31,726 nt of DNA from Chloroflexota bacterium (GTDB lineage: Bacteria > Chloroflexota > Anaerolineae > Caldilineales > Caldilineaceae). Where the stretch lies: the NCBI GenBank assembly GCA_018969295.1, contig JAGWYN010000046.1, positions 1 through 31,726 on the forward strand, given 5' to 3'. A program made the position numbers and the translations under genes. The notes beneath the pieces are model-generated. The model was not told the DNA's origin, made no database searches, and saw only the letters and a list, made by a program, of their open reading frames with translations. Positions 24,125 to 31,726 of this stretch are shown in pieces (the first letter of the stretch is position 1; every line of letters begins with the position of its first letter).

Positions 24125-25201
24125 ATGACCACCTTATATTTGACAGAGCCGTACAGTGTTGTTCGCAAAGATGGGGACACCTTGGTGGTGAACGTACCGG
24201 AAAACAAAGAGAGTGGTGTGCCGAAGCGGAGTGTGCGGGTCCCGATGCACCAGGTTGAGCAGGTTGTTGTGTTGGGGGACAGCACGGTGACCACGCCGGC
24301 GTTGTTGGCGCTGCTCGAACAAAGTACGGAGATCTGTTTTTGCGACTATTGGGGCAACTTCAAGGGGAGGCTGGCGCCAGAGGTAAGCAAGAACATTTTT
24401 GTGCGCATGTCTCAATTTCGGCTGCACGAGAACTATCGTCGGCGGGTTCAGCTGGCGGCTCGTTTTGTGCGTGGCAAGCTGCACAACCAGCGCACGTTGG
24501 TGCTGCGGGGGGCGCGTGGCCAGACGGACTCGGCGTCTGGGGAGCAGCTGGTGGGGCTTGCCGGTCAGATTGGGCAGCTGATCGAGCGGGTGGACCAGCT
24601 GCGGATCGACGCTGACGGTCCGCCTGACCCGCGTGTGCCGCAGGCGGACTCGGCGTTGGGGGAGTTGAACGGGTATGAGGGATTGGGGGCGGCGGCTTTT
24701 TTCAAGGCGTTGCGTCGGCTGCTCAAGCAGGATCTGGGGTTTGACGGGCGGCATCGTCGTCCGCCGACCGATCCGGTGAATGTGCTGCTCAGCTACGGGT
24801 ACACGTTGTTGATGAACCATGTGATGAGTGCGGTGCAGGTGGTGGGGTTTGACCCGTACGTGGGGTATTTACACAGTGAGGGGTATGGGAAACCGGCGTT
24901 GGCGTTGGATTTGATGGAAGAAATGCGGACGCCGATTGTGGATTCGGTTGTCTTGACCGTGATCAACAAAAACATTGTGCGGGCGGAGCATTTTGAGTCG
25001 GTTTTGGGAGTGTCTCGGCTGACGGCGAGTGGGCGCAGGCTGTTTTTGCAGCAATTTGAACAGCGGCTCAACACGGAGATCGAGCATCCGGTGTTTCAGT
25101 ACAAGGCGACCTATCGGCGTTGTCTGGAGCTGCAGGCGCGTTTATTGGCCAAGCATGTATTGGGTGAACTGGCAGAATATCGGCCGTTTCAGGTGCGGTG
25201 A
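24125..25201 (+). CDS. cas1: Cas1 integrase
   Basis: A 358-residue CRISPR integrase. Catalytic metal-binding residues fit E185 (NGYEGLG), H250 (GYLHSEGYGKPAL) and D262/E265 in LALDLMEEMR. Cas1 with Cas2 inserts new spacers at the leader-repeat border. The ATG at 24125 has a near-perfect AGGAGGT (24116-24122) with unusually short spacing. An in-frame extension upstream to 24041 overlaps cas4 and is not needed. Its stop overlaps the cas2 GTG start. Confidence 0.95.
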   Translation: MTTLYLTEPYSVVRKDGDTLVVNVPENKESGVPKRSVRVPMHQVEQVVVLGDSTVTTPALLALLEQSTEICFCDYWGNFKGRLAPEVSKNIFVRMSQFRLHENYRRRVQLAARFVRGKLHNQRTLVLRGARGQTDSASGEQLVGLAGQIGQLIERVDQLRIDADGPPDPRVPQADSALGELNGYEGLGAAAFFKALRRLLKQDLGFDGRHRRPPTDPVNVLLSYGYTLLMNHVMSAVQVVGFDPYVGYLHSEGYGKPALALDLMEEMRTPIVDSVVLTVINKNIVRAEHFESVLGVSRLTASGRRLFLQQFEQRLNTEIEHPVFQYKATYRRCLELQARLLAKHVLGELAEYRPFQVR

Positions 25202-25500
25202 GAGGGGTGGCAGACACACGAACCACGACTTTGTACATCATTGCGTATGACATTCCGAATGATCGGCGGCGTGGGAAGGTGCATAAAATTTTAAGTGGGT
25301 ATGGGCATTGGACTCAGTACAGTCTGTTTGAATGTTTTCTGACGGAGAAACAGTACATTCAGTTGCGCCATCGGGTAGAGCGGCATGTGCTTGCCGGCGA
25401 GGATTCCATTCGTTTTTATCCGGTCTGTGCGGCCTGCCGGGAGCGGGTTGAAACCATTGGCAGTGCGAAACCATCGGAACCGCTTTTGTACATTGTGTGA
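25198..25500 (+). CDS. cas2: Cas2
   Basis: A 100-residue ferredoxin-fold protein, the structural partner of Cas1. The N-terminal LYIIAYDIPNDRRRGKVHKIL shows the family strand with the conserved Asp; QYSLFECFLTE and the C-terminal PLLYIV strand complete it. The start is GTG 25198, overlapping the cas1 stop; GTG 25207 is an alternative. Last gene of the operon. Confidence 0.93.
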   Translation: MRGVADTRTTTLYIIAYDIPNDRRRGKVHKILSGYGHWTQYSLFECFLTEKQYIQLRHRVERHVLAGEDSIRFYPVCAACRERVETIGSAKPSEPLLYIV

Positions 25501-25672
25501 GGCATGGACGGCAGGCCGATCGAGCATCGCAACGGTTGGGGTGCTACAGGGGAGATGCTCGCAACCGCGGCGGGGGGTGATTTACAGGAGAGGAGGGGGG
25601 GATGGGTCTGTTCAGAACTGCTGGCGGAGCGGGGGAATGAGGCTGACAGGCCTGGGGTCGGCTGGGATGCTC

Positions 25673-25697
25673 GCAGGTGGGACGCCTGCCCTTTTTT
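25673..25697 (+). terminator. rho-independent-type terminator of the cas operon
   Basis: GCAGGTG (25673-25679) pairs with CGCCTGC (25683-25689), with one G-T pair, around GGA, followed by CC and six T (25692-25697). It separates cas transcription from the array promoter. Confidence 0.7.
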
Positions 25698-25722
25698 GGT
25701 GCAAAAAGGAGGGGAAGTGAAT

Positions 25723-25751
25723 TTGAAAAATCGACAAAATTCAGGTAGACT
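25723..25751 (+). promoter_or_regulatory. CRISPR array promoter in the leader
   Basis: TTGAAA (25723-25728) and TAGACT (25746-25751) are separated by 17 bases, about 50 bases before the first repeat and in the direction that leaves ATTGAAAC at the 3' end of each repeat. Confidence 0.6.
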
Positions 25752-25802
25752 GTCTATGCGTTTGTATGAAATGAATGTGAATTCAGGGAAAGTGCAAACG
25801 CT

Positions 25803-28800
25803 GCCCGTAGGGCATGCAACCCATATGAGGGATTGAAACTCTGATATAATGCTCGCATTCCTCGTGGATTGCTTCGAGCCCGTAGGGCATGCAACCCATA
25901 TGAGGGATTGAAACCTTCAGGTCCTGCTGCCCGACCACTGGGCAGCGTCGCCCGTAGGGCATGCAACCCATATGAGGGATTGAAACCTACGGATCATAAT
26001 TGCGATCAACGCGATCTTCGATTTGCCCGTAGGGCATGCAACCCATATGAGGGATTGAAACTGAAGGGAGCGCAGATGGGAGCGCCTTCATCGGCCGGCC
26101 CGTAGGGCATGCAACCCATATGAGGGATTGAAACATGCGGAGGTAGTGGTTGACGAGTTCTCGGAGGCATTGCCCGTAGGGCATGCAACCCATATGAGGG
26201 ATTGAAACGCCTTCCTTGAACAAGTAAGACACAACAACGTGGGGCCCGTAGGGCATGCAACCCATATGAGGGATTGAAACAATTGTCCACTCTCCTATGA
26301 AGCAATCCCGATATGCCCGTAGGGCATGCAACCCATATGAGGGATTGAAACTTACCTAGTACGGCTCTGGCATCCGGTCTATGTCGAGCCCGTAGGGCAT
26401 GCAACCCATATGAGGGATTGAAACCACTCGCATATCACTTTTTCGATCCCGCATTGGTAGTAGCCCGTAGGGCATGCAACCCATATGAGGGATTGAAACG
26501 TATGAACAGACAATGTGGGAGGTACTCATAATAGGCCCGTAGGGCATGCAACCCATATGAGGGATTGAAACTGCACTTTGCTACACTAGCTATTCTGTTT
26601 TTAATGCCCGTAGGGCATGCAACCCATATGAGGGATTGAAACGACCATGAAAATTAAACCAGACTGGAAAAAGGCACGCCCGTAGGGCATGCAACCCATA
26701 TGAGGGATTGAAACCCACCCACCCATGCGGGCGGATTCCAACACACGGCGGCCCGTAGGGCATGCAACCCATATGAGGGATTGAAACCATAGCTAAACCA
26801 CCCAGTATCTTTTATCCACTCTGCCCGTAGGGCATGCAACCCATATGAGGGATTGAAACCTGAAGAAGAGGACGCTGCCCAGTGGGCGGGCAGCGCCCGT
26901 AGGGCATGCAACCCATATGAGGGATTGAAACCTGCTACAGGACCACCTGCTGTTCAGGTCCTGCTACGCCCGTAGGGCATGCAACCCATATGAGGGATTG
27001 AAACACACAACCTAGCCACAAGGGCTCCAACCACGATTCGCCCGTAGGGCATGCAACCCATATGAGGGATTGAAACGCAAAAAGAAAATAATTTCCGCCA
27101 AAGTCAAAATTGCCCGTAGGGCATGCAACCCATATGAGGGATTGAAACCCTCCAAGGGCAAGGATAACCCTTGTCTACCCAAGCCCGTAGGGCATGCAAC
27201 CCATATGAGGGATTGAAACAGGTACTCCCCTGACCGGGGAGAGGGTGCACCTGAGCCCGTAGGGCATGCAACCCATATGAGGGATTGAAACCCCAAAACC
27301 TACGGAATCCCTACGATTCCCATACGAGCCCGTAGGGCATGCAACCCATATGAGGGATTGAAACCCTGACCATCTGTCAGGCCGGTCAGGGGAGTACCGC
27401 CCGTAGGGCATGCAACCCATATGAGGGATTGAAACAGGCCGGTCAGGGGAGTACCTGACCATCTGTCAGGCGCCCGTAGGGCATGCAACCCATATGAGGG
27501 ATTGAAACGAAGAGCGTCAACCGCCCGCCATACGTCGTTTTCTTCGCCCGTAGGGCATGCAACCCATATGAGGGATTGAAACTTCGTGAAACAGATACGA
27601 CACAACAACGTGAGAGGCCCGTAGGGCATGCAACCCATATGAGGGATTGAAACAGGCCGGTCAGGGGAGTACCTGACCATCTGTCAGGGCCCGTAGGGCA
27701 TGCAACCCATATGAGGGATTGAAACTTGCGACCAGTCACGATCTGATCGTGGAGCACCAAGCGCCCGTAGGGCATGCAACCCATATGAGGGATTGAAACC
27801 AATGACGTCATCTAGTTCCCTCCCAGACATCAAGCCCGTAGGGCATGCAACCCATATGAGGGATTGAAACCTTTGGTACTTGACCCCCATATGGCGTAAT
27901 CGCCAGCCCGTAGGGCATGCAACCCATATGAGGGATTGAAACCTCGATGGGAGCGCCATCCAGCGCTCGATGGGAGCGCCCGTAGGGCATGCAACCCATA
28001 TGAGGGATTGAAACTCTTTTCAGACCGTTGCCTTCTCGGAACAAGTATGGCCCGTAGGGCATGCAACCCATATGAGGGATTGAAACAGCGGCCGTCCGGA
28101 TGGTGCGCCAGCGAGCGCCTGAGCCCGTAGGGCATGCAACCCATATGAGGGATTGAAACTTAAATTTTCCACAAAACCACCTCTATTAGCAGTGGCCCGT
28201 AGGGCATGCAACCCATATGAGGGATTGAAACTCATACTGGGAGGAGAAGGCAACGAATCTTTTCAATGCCCGTAGGGCATGCAACCCATATGAGGGATTG
28301 AAACAGTATTTTTTCCTAGCCAAGTTATTGCCAGACTGTGCCCGTAGGGCATGCAACCCATATGAGGGATTGAAACCCACAATATATCTGACTTCTGCGT
28401 TCACGATTGAAGCCCGTAGGGCATGCAACCCATATGAGGGATTGAAACACCAGATCACGATTCTGCTCAGAATATATCCGAGGCCCGTAGGGCATGCAAC
28501 CCATATGAGGGATTGAAACCTCGATGGCGCTCCCTTCAGCGCTCGATGGCGCTCCGCCCGTAGGGCATGCAACCCATATGAGGGATTGAAACGTCCTGAG
28601 GAGTACCAGCTGGTCCTGAGGAGTACCGCCCGTAGGGCATGCAACCCATATGAGGGATTGAAACTGGAGTGGGAGCCTCTCGGCTGAAGGGGTCAGACGC
28701 CCGTAGGGCATGCAACCCATATGAGGGATTGAAACCTTATTTTTCCTCCTGAATCGATTATAGCACACTTGCCCGTAGGGCATGCAACCCATATGAGGGA

Positions 28801-31342
28801 TTGAAACGACAGATCCACCCCCTCTTCCCTTAGCCATTCCTCGCCCGTAGGGCATGCAACCCATATGAGGGATTGAAACAGGTACTCCTACCTGTACCTG
28901 ACCGGGCAGAGGAGTGCCCGTAGGGCATGCAACCCATATGAGGGATTGAAACCCTCCTACCTGTACCTGACCGGGCAGAGGAGTCAGCGCCCGTAGGGCA
29001 TGCAACCCATATGAGGGATTGAAACCTGTAGGAGTACCTGACCAGCTGGTCCTGTAGGGCCCGTAGGGCATGCAACCCATATGAGGGATTGAAACACTTG
29101 GGAGCACACAAGCTCCTACGTCAAGCGATGCCCGTAGGGCATGCAACCCATATGAGGGATTGAAACTCAGCTGGTCGAGGATGCATCAGGTCGACCCTGG
29201 TGCCCGTAGGGCATGCAACCCATATGAGGGATTGAAACTTTCATCAAACCAGAAGGCATCACCATCAGGACCAACGCCCGTAGGGCATGCAACCCATATG
29301 AGGGATTGAAACATGACACAAGACTTGCAACTTGTCAATAGTTTGGGCCCGTAGGGCATGCAACCCATATGAGGGATTGAAACTAATTAGGTCAAATTCA
29401 GTAGGGAAGCGTAGGTTTGCCCGTAGGGCATGCAACCCATATGAGGGATTGAAACTCCTCGACCAGCTGATGCATCCTCGACCAGGGTCGGCCCGTAGGG
29501 CATGCAACCCATATGAGGGATTGAAACCCTGGTGAGACTCGACTTCAGGTCGGATGCACCGCCCGTAGGGCATGCAACCCATATGAGGGATTGAAACGTC
29601 AATCGTCACTCTCATTAAATGACCGTCACCTAGCCCGTAGGGCATGCAACCCATATGAGGGATTGAAACACCAGATCACGAATCTGCTCGGATTTAGTCC
29701 GAGGCCCGTAGGGCATGCAACCCATATGAGGGATTGAAACTACCCCGATCTCGTTTTCTGATTGCGTACTGCTCTGCCCGTAGGGCATGCAACCCATATG
29801 AGGGATTGAAACCTCACCCCATGGATCCCGCAAAGAGGGATCCCGCGGAGCCCGTAGGGCATGCAACCCATATGAGGGATTGAAACTTGGAGTGTCAACC
29901 TGAGGATGACGAATGGAACAAGCCCGTAGGGCATGCAACCCATATGAGGGATTGAAACAAAACAGAAGACAAGCTATGTCGCGGGTTCTGGGAGGGCCCG
30001 TAGGGCATGCAACCCATATGAGGGATTGAAACACCAAGTATCTCTTGATACTTGGAGGGAAGCGTTGGGCCCGTAGGGCATGCAACCCATATGAGGGATT
30101 GAAACTGATTAAGCGTCAACTCCCAATCGATCGTAATTCGAGCCCGTAGGGCATGCAACCCATATGAGGGATTGAAACGGGATTGGGATGATAATCGGTT
30201 CGGGTTCTGGGAGGGCCCGTAGGGCATGCAACCCATATGAGGGATTGAAACTCAATTACCTCGAGGATCCAACCTCCAGGAGCGGTGCCCGTAGGGCATG
30301 CAACCCATATGAGGGATTGAAACACCGAGATCATTGGTAAGTGCAAAAGAGCGACTTGCCGCCCGTAGGGCATGCAACCCATATGAGGGATTGAAACTGA
30401 GTACCGATCCACAAAGAACGTTCATTGTTCCATTGCCCGTAGGGCATGCAACCCATATGAGGGATTGAAACTTATCAATCCTTATGTTGTTTTGGGAGAT
30501 ATAAAGCCCGTAGGGCATGCAACCCATATGAGGGATTGAAACAATTTACGTCGTCGAGGTGTTCGAGGACGCCTCGTTCGCCCGTAGGGCATGCAACCCA
30601 TATGAGGGATTGAAACTTTGACCAGCCTGGGCTACTGACCCCTACAACAGCCTGCCCGTAGGGCATGCAACCCATATGAGGGATTGAAACGCTGGGAGCC
30701 AGCGATTTCATGGTAGTGCTGCTCAGCCCGTAGGGCATGCAACCCATATGAGGGATTGAAACGCGGGGACGATCCATTCATCCTCCCAGACGTACACGCC
30801 CGTAGGGCATGCAACCCATATGAGGGATTGAAACACGGTTTGAAGAGGTACGTTGCCTTCTCAATCCGCCCGTAGGGCATGCAACCCATATGAGGGATTG
30901 AAACCTAAGGGAGATTAAAAATGCGCGTTGAAAATTTGCTTGGCCCGTAGGGCATGCAACCCATATGAGGGATTGAAACTGGCGATTTTGTAAAGTAACC
31001 TTACAAAATACCTGGGGCCCGTAGGGCATGCAACCCATATGAGGGATTGAAACAGTTGCAACCGTACTCACACTCATATGATTCGCAAAGCCCGTAGGGC
31101 ATGCAACCCATATGAGGGATTGAAACTCGTCAAACGCTTCGTCCCAATTGTCGCAAGCGACGCCCGTAGGGCATGCAACCCATATGAGGGATTGAAACTC
31201 CTACAATCTCAAAATCCATTGTGCAATATGCACGCCCGTAGGGCATGCAACCCATATGAGGGATTGAAACATCCCGCCAGAGCCTGCACGGCATCCGACC
31301 GGCGTGCCCGTAGGGCATGCAACCCATATGAGGGATTGAAAC
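25803..31342 (+). CRISPR. type I-D CRISPR array, 77 repeats of 37 bp, 76 spacers
   Basis: The repeat is 37 bases, begins GCCCGTAGGGCATGC, continues AACCCATATGAGGG and ends ATTGAAAC. I count 77 copies, first at 25803, last at 31306; all read as identical. Spacers are 33-38 nt, mostly 35. Repeat-to-repeat starts sum to 5503 bases over 76 intervals. Two small stems are possible, GCCC-GTA-GGGC at the 5' end and CCC-ATATGA-GGG directly before the ATTGAAAC tag, the latter suited to Cas6 recognition. A 37-base repeat with this tag fits the adjacent I-D genes. The leader is on the cas2 side, so spacer 1 should be the newest. Spacer content is discussed under findings. Confidence 0.99.
27436..27688 (+). 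repeat. duplicated spacer (spacers 23 and 26)
   Basis: Spacer 23 (27436-27471, 36 nt) and spacer 26 (27654-27688, 35 nt) are identical over 35 bases; 23 has one extra C. Both begin AGGCCGGTCAGGGGAGTACC. Confidence 0.95.
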
Positions 31343-31374
31343 CCTATCCTTGGTTGTTTTTGATACTCTAAAAG

Positions 31375-31480
31375 TGCGTCACAAGGCGAAAAAAGGATCA
31401 TGAAAAAGCGCGTCACCTGAAGCAACTCCGTTAAGGTAAGCAGGTTGAGAAACGGCCGAGCGACCGAAACGGAGGAGGAG
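31375..31480 (+). mobile_element. left end of an IS21-family element
   Basis: The motif AAAG[T/C]GCGTCAC occurs twice, 34 bases apart (31371-31382 and 31405-31416), as expected of the multiple transposase-binding repeats at IS21-family ends. The element border is probably at or near TGCGTCAC (31375), but the exact end cannot be fixed without the other terminus. A GGAGGAGGAG ribosome binding region precedes istA. Confidence 0.6.

Positions 31481-31726
<246 letters not shown>

Larger units (their letters stand above)
25501..25802 (+). promoter_or_regulatory. cas2-array gap: terminator and CRISPR leader
   Basis: I see no gene in these 302 bases. The first 170 are G-rich without recognised features, except that GATGCTCGCA appears twice (near 25555 and 25665). 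A terminator follows at 25673-25697. The last 100 bases are AT-richer and contain the array promoter (separate entry), as expected for a leader abutting the newest repeat at 25803. Confidence 0.75.

Noticed and set aside
25504..25836. A 110-codon frame between cas2 and the array
   Set aside because: It runs through the terminator, the array promoter and the first repeat, has no ribosome site, and its translation resembles no protein.
25840..25877. Spacer 1 as self-targeting of the leader, because both contain ATGCTCGCA
   Set aside because: Only nine bases are shared; too short to be meaningful.
25754..31327. Many small frames encoding repeated NPSYGLHALRA, SIPHMGCMPYG or SLIWVACPTG peptides
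   Set aside because: These are the CRISPR repeat read in its three open reverse frames; they are not proteins.

Overview
The window (about 31.7 kb, GC-rich apart from the CRISPR spacers) looks like a piece of a Chloroflexota chromosome, probably of the Anaerolineae/Caldilineae type. I infer this from the style of the membrane glycosyltransferases with an appended C-terminal beta-rich domain, the lipoprotein domain and the RsmD motif; there is no rRNA or tRNA here to prove it.

Region 1 (1-2555): a 5'-truncated transposase remnant at the left edge, then two minus-strand genes in one probable operon: a multi-pass membrane protein and a ketopantoate-reductase family oxidoreductase. They start from a near-consensus promoter at 2527-2555, which faces a second promoter for the plus-strand genes.

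Region 2 (2479-13207): a tightly packed plus-strand cell-surface polysaccharide cluster. It opens with a CHAT (caspase-like) peptidase, followed by a fused glycoside-hydrolase-like/O-antigen-ligase protein, a flippase-like (LPG-synthase TM/UPF0104) membrane protein, two GT-C type glycosyltransferases sharing a C-terminal domain, and a lipoprotein. Several junctions are 4-base ATGA overlaps, so the genes are probably translated as a unit.

Region 3 (13218-15252): rsmD, coupled by an ATGA overlap to an AlbA_2/HATPase/winged-helix regulator-like gene, with a short hairpin behind it.

Region 4 (15403-25697): a complete type I-D CRISPR-Cas operon in the order cas3' - cas10d (with an internal start for the small subunit Cas11d) - csc2 - csc1 - cas6 - cas4 - cas1 - cas2, ending in a rho-independent-type terminator.

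Region 5 (25698-31342): a leader with a recognisable promoter and an array of 77 repeats of 37 bp with 76 spacers of 33-38 nt. All repeats read as identical, including the last. The spacers are unusual: about 17 of them come from four families of tandem-repeat-like sequence, one is duplicated, and several pairs are diverged versions of the same protospacer whose differences follow codon structure. From the tandem-repeat spacers one can reconstruct flanking bases that for several of them read GTC/GTA, as expected for the type I-D PAM.

Region 6 (31343-31726): the left end and the istA start of an IS21-family element, lying only 32 bases beyond the last perfect repeat, so the array may be interrupted rather than finished.
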